Part shown: in pieces, positions 36,441-47,800 of the stretch
Layout: every line of letters starts with the position of its first letter
Numbering within the stretch: the first letter of the stretch is position 1
Assembly (NCBI GenBank): GCA_028023455.1
Contig: JAQFVV010012441.1
Coordinates: 6,640,957-6,704,956 of the forward strand
Origin: Epiperipatus broadwayi
Taxonomy: Eukaryota > Onychophora > Udeonychophora > Euonychophora > Peripatidae
Direction: 5' to 3'
DNA: 64,000 bases
Made by a program: the position numbers and the translations under genes
The notes under the pieces: model-generated
The model's database searches: none
Seen by the model: the letters and a program-made list of their open reading frames with translations, nothing else
What the model was told of the DNA's origin: nothing

Positions 36441-37760
36441 AACGTTATTTTTATCATTGGACAATTTTGTACAGCTATTAATTGGTTCATTATCTTCTTC
36501 TGAACATATTATGTTGGTGATTTGTCTAGTTAATAATTTATTTTTGTTCCTCTTTTTATTATAGGTCTTTGAGGAGATAAACTATTTCCTAAGATCCCTT
36601 TTAATTTAGTGTATTTGCTACTTTTGGTATATCTTTATTATACCCACTTTTAAATTTGCATCATGCACTAATAGATGCCAGATTGTTGGTATTTGAGATT
36701 TGATGTAAATCAGTACTTATTTTATCTTCTGTATTATCATTACTTTTTATCATTTTAATTTGTGAATGATTAAAACTTTTATGAATCTTTTTACTTTTGT
36801 AATTATATTAGTTAACAGATCTGCCATCTTTTATGAATCTTTTTACTTTTGTAATTATATTAGTTAACAGATCTGCCATCTGTTCGATGTTTTGTTTATT
36901 GATAAATAACAAAGATTGCTAAATTTTTAATGGCAACTTGTGTTTTACAATTCTTATTATTTGATTTTGGCTAAAGTGATAAGAATCGAGAGATTTTAAT
37001 TTGGCTACGTGTCTTCACAAGAATTTAGTAAGTGTTTCACCAGGAGTATTTCTATATTTTTCTGCCTCTTGATGATCATTATTCCACAATTTTTTTATTA
37101 ATTATGTTTGAAATTCTTCAAAGGTTTTAAGTACTTGGAATAATTATTTTTACCAAGATAAAGCATCTTCTTGTAAATGGCTATATGCCACTATTAATTT
37201 TTCACCTTCTGTTAAATTATTATTAACAGAAAAATATAGGCTTGAACTTTTTAAGTGTTCTATTTGAACTTCATTTGTAAGACCTTGGAATTTATTTAAT
37301 TTAACAAATTAATTTATTGTATTAGTTTGGATGGCATGGTTGGAATTATTAATATTTTCTTTTTGAAGATTAACAAGTGATTTGTATTATTATGCATTAT
37401 ATATCATTCTATGGAATGAGTAAGATCTTCAATATTGTTTTGTTCCATTTGTATGCCTGCCATCTCATTTTCTATTTCATCTTGACATTCCTTTTTATTT
37501 TGATTTTCCTCCATCCTATTAATAGCTTGCATTATATGATTTAATTTATCTGAAGTCGTGTTTTCTTCCGCATTAGATAATTTAATTTTTTTAAAAGTTT
37601 TGTATATATTTTTCTACCATTATTTGTCTTTTCTTGTCATATTCATTATATTCTGATAAATAATAATGGTTTAATATTAAAATGAAAATAGAAAGCTTAA
37701 AGTAAGTAAGCATACAGAAATCTATCAGAATGCTAGCACAGTTCAAAAGGGCTAAAGATA
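36440..37760 (-). pseudogene. Ty3/Gypsy gag (decayed)
   Basis: On the minus strand about 37330 to 36890 gives a recognisable retrotransposon capsid-type text: KLNKFQGLT, SSSLYFSVNNNLTEGEKL, AYSHLQEDALSW, LIKKLWNNDHQEAEKY, and TPGETLTKFL. These are the hallmark segments of Ty3/Gypsy gag (the substrate-like DALSW turn, the F..F...F region, then the helical major homology-like block). A nucleocapsid zinc knuckle was not found; the region 36440-36880 is scrambled by stops and a 52-bp tandem duplication. Confidence 0.7.
36777..36880. repeat. Perfect 52-bp tandem duplication
   Basis: 36777-36828 and 36829-36880 are identical (TTTTATGAATC...CTGCCATC). It lies within the decayed gag. Perfect identity in a heavily mutated element means the duplication is recent, or is an assembly or polymerase artefact. 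Confidence 0.95.
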
Positions 37761-37764
37761 TGTA

Positions 37765-39295
37765 TAAAGCTCTCATTAATCTTACCTATTATTTTTTTGA
37801 ATGGGTTTAATGACTGATATAATAGGTGAATATCATGGCCATGGGTTTCTTATTTCTATGAATTGTGAGATTCATTATGTCTAGGTGAAGTTGGTTTTCT
37901 TAATGGCTTGCTAGGGCTAGTATTATGTAGGCATAATATTTTGAATGAAGGCATTATCTTGACTTTAAACTAGGAAGAAGGTATCAGTGACCATATGGTT
38001 TAAGTTATTCCTGCAGGTAAAAGCAAACATGTAGCAGAACATTTTTCTACACCTTTCTGGATCTTTCTCTGTGATACACTGATTAATAAAAAATACAGCA
38101 TACTAATTTTAAGAATTCACAAACAATATTAGCAAAGCAAAGAAGAAATAAATCAAAGTCCTCAGGAACACCTTTTTATACCATTGGTCTGATTCCATGT
38201 GCAAGTACCTATTTACACTTTTATTTATTTATTCAGGAACCCCCAGAATCTTATTTTTATTATAATTAATTTACAATATTAATTATAATATACATGGTTT
38301 TATATTATCTTTAATATAGCATTCATTTTTGGGTTGTGGACTAACATAATTTCATCAACCAGAATAAATTAATACTTTACAAAATTTAAACAAGATTTGA
38401 TTTTACACAATCTTTAACTTCGTTTTTATTATTATTTACTAAGTTCATACTGACAATCGACATTCCAATCGGTCATATTTAATTAAGGAGAAGACATAAC
38501 ACACCTGCCTTTCCCATTAATTACAGGTAACTGCATTTTTTTATTTTAAAAAGTCTACATGTACATTTTTTATTATTAAGATATTTACAATCGAAATAAT
38601 AAATCTTATTTATTAAATTTTAAAAATCTATATTTTTATATATTATTATTACATTTTATAAAATATACTTTTCTCTCAGTAATTTTCTTTCATAGTAGAA
38701 TGCCAAACACACGTTGTATCAAAAATAACGGTATTTTATATATACATATTTGTATTTTATGACAGTTTACAATTATATGTATGTAATGATTATTACAAAA
38801 GAGAAAATCATAAATTTATCAAGGATTTTTAAAAAAATGTAGTTATGGTTTTATTTGAGATCAAGATAGAATTTTATTGATTCTCAGCTGTTATTGTTGA
38901 TTTATAAAAACCTGTTATATGTTATTTATCTTAGCTCATAAAGATAATTAACAAACATTTAAAGATTTGTAAAATAAACCATAAAATATTTAAAATAACT
39001 ATTGATTAAAGCCGAATCTTTTCAAGAGGGATTTAATAGTATTATAAAATGCAAACTTACTATCGATATAACAACTTTATTCATTCTAAATATCTAACAA
39101 TATTATGGAGATATAAATCAAAAAATTAAAAAATAAGTGTTAGAACCAAATCTGAAACCCATCTAATCAACATGCTATAATTAAGCAATAGAGACTTATG
39201 AGGTGGAGGTTTTTCTGAAGGTTTGTGATGATGGTATTTTAGTTGTATTTATATATTGGACTACTTTCGTCATCAAATATTAAGTAATAAATGAC
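37765..39295. other. AT-rich DNA; expected Gypsy 5' region not recognised
   Basis: The 5' LTR and leader of the minus-strand Gypsy element should lie here, but no LTR pair or primer-binding site could be matched. No coding signal was found. Confidence 0.4.
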
Positions 39296-39299
39296 TTTA

Positions 39300-41195
39300 G
39301 AAAAATTTAACTTTATTTAAATTTTCCAATTACATTCAACTGTTAGTAATGCACATAGGTTAGTGTATGCACAATGTTTCAAGAGGTACTACTCTCCTAT
39401 CTTATTCAATGTTGCTGACCTGACCAATCACAATACTATCATAAAAATTGAACCTAGACCTTTAGATGTTTGAATATTAAATTTAAGGTAACATTCTAAT
39501 CAACTGAGCCATTTTCCAAAGGCAACAGTTAGTAAAAATTTCATGTACTTATCTATGAGGTTTCTCCTGATTTCTCCCCCTTTTCTTAAGAGCCCATCTT
39601 GATTAGTGGTTTCTATATGTCATGTATAGTCTCACTAGTTTGACTTATAGGGTTATTAACCATTGTCAGAGAGCAGCTTCTTTGAACTTTCTTGTTTAGA
39701 TCTTTTCCTCTCTGTCAAATATGTTTGTATTTTTTCTAATTGAACATATGTTCGTAGTTATCTATCTTAAACATATCTATTTTCTCTTTACTAATTATCA
39801 GTTTGTGCTCTTGTAATTGCTTTTCAATGGAGTGGCTGATCTAATCAATATACATTATTCCACATTCATATGGTATTCTATAAATGTAGTATTTGCTATT
39901 CACCTTTTTAAGTTTAGCCTTTGTAGAAGTTTGAATTATTTGTAAGGGTGGTATGGTCCTGGAAAGTTGTTCAACTGCTATTTTTAATATGTAAAGATAT
40001 ACTACAGTACCAATAATTGTTTATATCAATTCTTTTTGTTGTCTATTTAAAATTTGTTAAAAACATCTGATGGATAACCATTTTTCATAAGAGTTTGTTC
40101 TATATAGAATTATTTTCTCAAATAGCTAGTTTCTGAACAAACATTTAAAAACATGAACATCTAAAAACACTAATTTTGTTCTTGTCTAACTCAATGCAAA
40201 TTTAATTGAAAGAGATATGTTGTTGATTTGTCATGCAACAAATATATCACCTACATAGTGAACCCAAACTTTATATAGATATGAAATAGTCTTTATGGTT
40301 GTGGTTTCAAGTTATTTCACGTAAATATTTCTAATAAGGGGTGACAATGGGAGATCATAGCCAGTTCTTAATTTTATTGGAAGAATTCTGTGTTGTATTA
40401 AAAGTAGGTTGTTGTTTTGCAGAATGTTAATAATTCCATTAATGAAAAGAATTGTTTTGGATTGTAAACTATTATCACCATTTATTTATATATATAAGAT
40501 AGTGCTTCTTCACCTGGTACAATTGTAAATAAACTTTCCACATCAAAACTTACTAGTATGTCAGTTCTATCAATTTGGTTTCTTGATTAATTCTACAAAG
40601 TGTCTACAACCCCTGACAAAGAACTGAGTCTTGTGTGCCAAAGGATGAACAACTTTGAGAACTCTCAACAAATTTTGGCAAGGTGAATTTCTAGAATTAA
40701 CAATATATCTTAACAGATGTTCCTTATGAATTTTAAGTAGACCATAAAGATGAGGAATTTTACTGTAATATGATGTCAGTTTATTATTTTCTGAATGATT
40801 TGAGTATCTATGATATTTCTAATGTACTGTTTAAAACTTTATTTCTATACTCAATATTAGATTTTTGACCATTTTTCTGTAATGGCCTGCTGTGAAGATT
40901 ATTTTTCTCTTATAATTACTTGTATCTATTACAGATGCTGCATAGCCTTTTGTAGCAAAAGAATGATTATAGATTTATCTATTTACCTACTTTGAGAGAT
41001 TTATTGCTTTTTCTGGTCAATATAGGATATGTTTTCAAATTTTGTTGCTTCTTATATGTTCTTTCTATTCTCCAGTATAATTCAGTTTTTTCTAAAGATA
41101 ATTTCAAGTGACTTCCTCAATAGCCATTATATCTGATAAAGGGCTATTAAATGGTGTTATGGCAAAGTTCAATTCATTTTTGAAAACAGAACTTT
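39300..41195 (-). pseudogene. Penelope-like element (RT plus GIY-YIG), left half of a head-to-head pair
   Basis: Reading the minus strand from 41195: the N-terminal segment with NFAITPFN (about 41170), the degraded TSNYKRKI-type block (about 40900), the RT core GYDLPLSPLIRNIYVK (about 40325-40375), and HYVGDIF (40246-40257), where the catalytic D of YVDD is a G. A GIY-YIG core follows: YIYRIPYECGIMYID then SIEKQLQEHK (about 39815-39900). PLEs use the RT/GIY-YIG pair for target-primed reverse transcription. Stops and frameshifts throughout. The 3' end has a tRNA-like tail (39443-39512) and stops near 39300 with AAATAAAGTTAAATTT. Confidence 0.8.
39443..39512 (-). other. tRNA-like tail of the left PLE
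   Basis: On the minus strand ATGGCTCAGTTGATTAGAAT resembles a tRNA D arm with box A, and GGTCTAGGTTCAATTTTTA about 50 bases later resembles box B. The right-hand PLE has the equivalent sequence at the same distance from the GIY-YIG region. Confidence 0.5.
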
Positions 41196-41254
41196 ACACA
41201 CCTGTTAGATGCTAAAATTTCTTCTGTTCTTGAAAAAGTATTAAACTTTCCAAC

Positions 41255-43500
41255 CACACTGTTCTTGAAAATGAATGAACTTGGCCATCACCCCATTGAA
41301 TATCTGTTCATTATATCTGGTGGCAGTCACTGAGGAATCTCTCAAAAATTGCCTTTAGGATAAAGAACAGAATTTTACACAGAAGGAAAAAACCACAACA
41401 AAAATTAAAGTCTAATATCTCCTGTGATGAGATGAAAGTCATTAAATCTCTCAAAGTAGATAAATCTATAATCATTTTCCCTGCTGGCAAAGGCAATGCA
41501 ACAGTTGTAATGAGCAAAACTGATTATCACAGCAAAATACATGAACTCCTCAAGTGCAGATCAATACAGAAAAGTGGGCAAAATGTGACACTAAGTAAAG
41601 AAACAAAATTACAAACATTACTTAAAAAGCATCATAGGTAATTCAGTGATTCAGAAAAAAGTAAACTGACTTTATGTTTCAGAAAAATTTCTCATTTTTA
41701 ATACCTATCTAAAATCTATAAGGATCATATTCCATTAAGACCTTAAATTCACCTTGTCAAAATGTTTCAGTTCTTCTCAAAGTTTTTAGTCCTTTGCCAC
41801 ACAAGACGAAGTCTTATGTCATGGATTCTAGATACTTTGTAGAATTGATCAAGAACACAAAAAATTAAAAGAACTGACACACTAGTAAGCTTTGATGTGG
41901 TAAGTTTATTTACTAATGTACTATGTGAAAAAGAATTGTCTATTGTAGTTCTAGAAACTCTCCTTGCCAAAATTTGTCAAAATTTATTTTCAAAGTTCGG
42001 AGTCCTTTTGGCCAATAAAACTCTGTACCTTGTCCATGATTCTAGGCACTTTGTAGAACTAATCAATAACACAAAATTTGAATAAACTTATATACAAGTA
42101 AGTTTGATCTGGAAATCTTATTCACAAATATACCATGTAAAGAAGCATTGTCTACTATAAGAAAAAGATTAAATGGTGAAAACAGCTTACAAACTGAACA
42201 GTTCTTCCTATTTAGAGTATGATAAAACTATTAACATTGTACATAATAACAATCTACTTTCAGTACAATGCAGAAACAAAATCAATGAATAAATATTGGC
42301 TCACTATGCTCATCCTGGATTAGCAATGAAGCCATGGAAAAACTTGAAACTACACTATAAATACTACTCCATACCCACCTAAAGTTTAGCTTCACTATGT
42401 AGATGATACATTTTTTGTATGGTCACTTGGTGTAACACTGCTATAAACTTTCTATAAACACATCAACAACATGTCCCCTTTAATTAAATTTACAATAGAG
42501 TCACAGCAAAAACAAAGATAGCATTTTTAGATGTTCTTAGGACGAGACTCTTCATGGCAAAATCAAAACTTCAGTTAATAAAAAGCTCATACATACATAA
42601 AACATCTAGTGTATACATCCAATCACTCCAAAAACAAAAACATGGAGTTATACTATCACTATAGAACAGAGCAAATGAAGTTTGTTTAGAAACTAGCAAT
42701 TTATCTGTATAAAATAAACACTTCTGAAAAATGATTATCCATCAACTACTATTAAAAAAACCTCAAACAGACAACAATAGGAATGATAAAAAGAAAAAAA
42801 CAATTATTGGTACTATAGTGTATCTTTACATACCAAAGTAACAGAAAAATTAAGGAAAATCCACAATCAGTTTGACATCATAATAGCTCTACAGAGCCAT
42901 ACCACATTATGAAAATTTTTAATGTCTACAGAGCCTACACTTGAAATGCTGAAAAGGAAAACTGCTGTTTATGAAATATTTGAATAAGAAAGAACCACTG
43001 AAAAATGAATGCAAATGCACAAACTAATGATTAGAAAAAGAAAACAGGTGTAAAAGATAGCAAATCATTTATGTACCAATGAACATATGTTCAATTGGTA
43101 AAATAAAAAATACTTGATAAAGACTAAAACGTCCAAAAAATAAAATTCAATGAATATGCTCACATGACATGGTGAATAATTTCATAAGTTAATCTTGTTA
43201 ATATGTAATGTATGAAAACCACCAATCAATTTTGCTCTAAAGAAAATGTAAAAAAATCAGAAGGAACCACATAGATAACTATATAAAATTTCTACTGATT
43301 GTTCCCTTTAGCAGGATGACTCAGTTGGTTTGAGTATTATCTTAAAATTCAATACTCAACAATCTAATGTTCAAGGTCTGGCCAGCAGCAACTAAAGAAT
43401 AGAGGAGAATAAGTTTACTTGAAATACTAACTAACCTGTGTGCTATTGTTAATAGTTGTATGTAAGTGGAAAATTTAAATAAAGTCAAATTTTACCTAAA
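41255..43500 (+). pseudogene. Penelope-like element (RT plus GIY-YIG), right half of a head-to-head pair
   Basis: It begins at nearly the same element position as its partner (AATGAATGAACTTGGCC, about 41267). Order: the 69-codon ORF 41432-41641 with KSLKVDKSIIIFPAGKGNAT and VVMSKTDYHSKIHELL, the conserved N-terminal PLE RT motif; RT middle SFDVVSLFTNV (about 41888-41920); HYVDDTFFVW with intact YVDD at 42396-42407; FLDV (about 42522); GIY-YIG remnants (about 42940-43020); NEHMFNW (about 43079). RT residues around 41770-41960 are repeated at 41985-42160. Frameshifts abound, so it is inactive, though it is better preserved than its partner. The 3' tail contains a tRNA-like sequence and ends AAATAAAGTCAAATTTT. 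Confidence 0.85.
43313..43383 (+). other. tRNA-like tail of the right PLE
   Basis: GATGACTCAGTTGGTTTGAG, then about 40 bases, then ATGTTCAAGGTCTGG. It aligns with the tail of the left PLE, giving a combined pattern GGCTCAGTTGGTTAGAGTA...GGTTCAA, typical of tRNA D and T arms (boxes A and B). CAGGAT upstream and the bases after box B could pair as an acceptor stem in the ancestor. Confidence 0.5.
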
Positions 43501-44081
43501 AACATTCAATACTTAATATTAAATAAGTAAAATAATTGGATATATAAATACAATTATGAAGTGGGTGTATCAAATAAATAAGAATCAACAAATGAGAATA
43601 ATTTAAACGAAAATATATTTTGTTTATAATAATTAAATTATAAAAAATGCACAATAAGGATTCAATAATTTTTATAATTAATAACTCCTTTTCTTCACTT
43701 ATACAAGGTTCTTCCAATAATTTTATTTCCTTACAGTTTCAACTATCCAACAGTCTTTTTCACAATTATAAAATATTTAAATTAGCACAACTACATAGAA
43801 ATGAGATATTTTATTATAATTATATCTAAATATATATAATACATTTTTTAATTACATAAATATTCATATACCTTATAATTATTCATCTTACATCTCATTC
43901 AAGTTAAAATTATATTTTCTTCTTTTATTTACTATTTAGAATATTTTCTAACTTTTATATACAATTGATATATAATTTATATTAATGTTATTAATACTTT
44001 CCTTAATTTATATATATGTTAATTTTAAATTAAACTAAATTATTTACTGAAGCTCGTAAATGTTTAAATTTATGTACATAA

Positions 44082-44190
44082 GTCATGCACTTCTTAATTT
44101 GTTTTATATATATATATATATTTTTTCAGTGGTTATGTCATGCACTTCTTAATTTGTTTATATATATATATATATTTTTTCAGTGGTTAT
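44082..44190. repeat. 55-bp tandem duplication containing an AT microsatellite
   Basis: GTCATGCACTTCTTAATTTG...CAGTGGTTAT occurs at 44082-44136 and again at 44137-44190, differing only in the length of the internal T/AT tract. The near-perfect match implies a recent event. Confidence 0.95.
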
Positions 44191-44754
44191 GTTCTATTAG
44201 CTGCTACTTTTACCAACTGACAAAAGTTTTTAAATTTAAATTATGACTACTACATACACTATCTTCCTCTACATTTATTTTTGTAACTATTACTTTCACT
44301 TCCTGTTCTACTTTTTAATTTGTAATATTTTTGATTATATTAATAGTATCTTTTAAACCTAAATCTTTATTCAAACTTGGGTTATTTTAGATAAAAACAG
44401 ATATTAAAATTTATACATTGATTGATGATAAATAGAATCATAAAAAGTAAATAAATGGAATTTGTTTACTTTTTTCAAAACAATTATATTTACTAAGACA
44501 ATAAAGCTAAATTACCATAAACCTATTAAATGCTTGAGTAATTGACTTTATTATCTTAGTAAATATATATTTTGTATAGAATTTGGGAGTTATAAATGAA
44601 AATTTATTAGTTTACTTTCAGAATTTGGAAGTTATAATTAATTATTTATTAGTCTACTTTCAGAACATGTTATATTTGCCACATTAATGAGGTTTGTTTA
44701 AAGTATTTTGCATTATTAATCTCACACTTTTTTGGCCAAGTAAAATCTTTAGTG

Positions 44755-44845
44755 TCTATATAAATATATCAGACTATAGATGAAGATGGTACCTCCATTA
44801 TTGTTAAAGGAGGTTGCCTTGACTACAGGTTGAGATTGTTGATAG
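44755..44845 (+). repeat. Third copy of the 85-bp interspersed module
   Basis: GTCTATATAAATATATCAGAC, given here as GTCTATATAAATATATC, then AGATGAAGATGGTACC, CCATTATTGTTAAAGGAGG and TTGCCTTGAC parallel the pair at 3940-4290. It extends further 3' (TTGACTACAGGTTGAG vs TTGACAACAGATTGAG near 4278), showing that the repeat is at least 110 bases. Confidence 0.5.
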
Positions 44846-47800
44846 CTTAAAGGTTGGTTTTTATCAAAACAATTATATTTCATAAATATTTGCACCAAAA
44901 TTATGGTTGATAATGCAGAACTGAGATTGGACTTTTTTTGACAAAATCATAATTAATAAAGCATATCATTATTTACATTAATAATATTTATTATGAGGAT
45001 AATATAACTGAATATATTACTTTTTAATATTTCGATATAAGATCAACAAACAATGATATTTGGCAATATTTTTGGAACATTGTAGAATTTATTACATTAT
45101 AGTACTTCTATAAGTTTTGTTTTATGCCATGTTTTTGAAATGGTTTATCTATGACTAAGCTATTTAATACTTATATGGGCCATGATTTAGCTTTAAGTTC
45201 TAATTTTTTATCTTCTCTGCAAATATGATATCTGCTCCTGAGACACTCTTGATTGAAGATAATCAAGAACAACTTTACAAGCAATTTCTGTTTGTATATG
45301 ATTGATATTAGAAATATTTTGTGAAAAAGAAGCTTGCTGTTCTGCTCTGATATTTTATTTATTTATTCAATCCTGAATGTAAAATTTCATATATATATAT
45401 GATAGGCACTCTTATTAGCAGTGACAACAGTAGTTATTCTAAAAATGCTTTTATAAACTATCAAGCTTATATAAATGTTACCTAGGCTTTTTACTATATC
45501 TTTTTGCTTCTTTTCCTTTTTTCTTAAAATCAATCAATGATTTAATAAGTTAGATATCAAGTTCTCTATCTTGGTGTACAAGTATTGATTATAATAAAGA
45601 CTGATGGCTTTATTCCAACTTGTAACGAATTGTTTTCAATATCCATGAAAGATGGCCTCTCTTATATCTGTTGTTCTAAGTTTCTTAACCTATCATATTA
45701 AGAAGAAATTGGAAAGATTCTATAAATATTCATTTTTAACATAGTAACATCCATACAATGTTTATTAAATTTCATGCACAACAGAATAACAGTTAATATT
45801 TAAAATGTGGATTCCATGAGTGATTATGTGTGTTTTATGCTCACATGAAAAATGATTGATAATGGTGAATCACTTTTTGTCAAAATAAAATATAAATTAC
45901 ACAATTTCTAATTTATATTTTATTCTATTAAAAATGGTTCACTATTGCCTTAAATGGAATATTTTTTCTTGTTTGGCATTATAAAGTAAATGCATTTTGT
46001 TTAAATAGACCATGAAAATTGAAATATCTTGTAAATACAGAATATTTGGGAAAATTTAGAAAAGAACGATAGAATGAATGCATACAAATTATCTGACCAA
46101 ATGATGATTGCAATATCATTTAAATTCTCTTCAGTATGTGATTATCTGACCCAAAAATAGCCACATCAGGTTTGAAATACATTCTATCAAGAATCGATAT
46201 AAACTTAAACATTTTAAGAAGCTAGACTTTGACAGAAGAATCGGAGTCTTTTAAAGTACATTTGTATCAATATTATGCTGAAAATTAATTTGTAGAAGAC
46301 TTCCATTTTGGATTCATATTTCTTTTTTGATGTTAAGTTATTGTAATTTTACTGCATTTTTTAGATGAAGAAAAATGTTTCTATATGAAATATAACTACA
46401 CTGGAGGTGTTCATTGGTAATCAATTCCACATAGATATTTTTTTATTTTGGAAGCCTAGTGACCTTCTTCTCTGCTATCCTAGAATAGTGATCACTATAA
46501 CAATGCTGAAATTTATATTAGTATCATTATTGTGAGTGTTTATAATTAACTGACTTTAATCATAAGTTCATTAAAATTATGTCTAGTTTCCATGGTAAAA
46601 TAATCTGTTCCTTATACTAATGTAAATTATTGCAAAGTGAAGCAAGGAAAAAATTACTTTACCTTATAAAATTTGATGCTTATAATAATGTAGACTACAT
46701 TTAAACCTGCATTTGATTTTGAAGTTCACTTTGAATTATATAACCTGTCATAGAAATGTAAATTTTTATTTTACAGTTGCTCATCATCATTATCGAGCAA
46801 AGAGCACATTGATTCTAGCAGCAGTCAATAATTTCTCATAGAGGTGATTTACATATTATTTGAAATTCTGTGTTTAGTAGTTATGATATATTCAATATTT
46901 GTATTAATTCATCATGGTTTGAAAAATAAATATAAATTACTTTTAGCTTGTGATGTTTAATATTTAAATGTACTGAATATCTAGTTTTGATTTGAAAGTC
47001 ATTCTGAATTTTACAACTCTTTAAAATTGCAATCCCTATATATGTTGTATAAAAGCAATTACATCATATTATCATGTTTTCTTCTATTTTCACAGACTGA
47101 AAAGCAGTAGAAAAATTTTAAACGTAATAGTACCATCAAGAGTAATCCCTAGTAACAATAGCTACTAAAAAATTAATGAATCTAATCCCTATACAAAGTT
47201 TTCATCCAATATCTTTAGACTAGTTTCTAACTTATGGCTTTCATCAGTGAGAATTTTTGGATTTTAAAGCAATGTGCCTGCATCTTTGTATCCTATGCAT
47301 AACTCCATTACCCACTTTTTTCTTCTTGGTTAACTATTAAGCAATCATCCCAAACTGAAAATGCATCATTATTTTCAATATAAGCCTGAATCCATTTCAC
47401 TTATCTATACATTTTGGTGCCTTTAGTTTTTTTAATATCAGCAGTCACCATTATCTTTTGGTTAAAAGATGTATTAAACCATTAAATCATCATGTGATCA
47501 TGTTTTCTATGCCTACACAAGCTATTACAGTAATAGCTAACTTTTTACTCAATGCAAACTCCAATCAATAGATATTAAAAGGTTATACATTAAAATCCTT
47601 ATCCAATGCATTAAATACCAATATCATCATTCCTTTCAGATAGAAAGCTCTTTAATGATAAAAATCATAAGCCAAAAAGTAGTCTGAAGACATTGGCACG
47701 ATCTTCTAGCATCTATTGTTTACTAGATCTTATATATGATGGCACCAGTTGTGTCAAAAAATTTGCTAATGTTGTAAAATAAATATAAATTATTGTTTTA

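Noticed and set aside
31670-38500. LTR pair for the Gypsy element
   Set aside because: I compared both flanks by eye and found no convincing repeated ends; the LTRs are either lost or too diverged to see.
41311-41517. 68-aa minus-strand ORF with LPLPAGK
   Set aside because: Antisense of the PLE RT N-terminal motif on the plus strand; not an ATP-binding protein.
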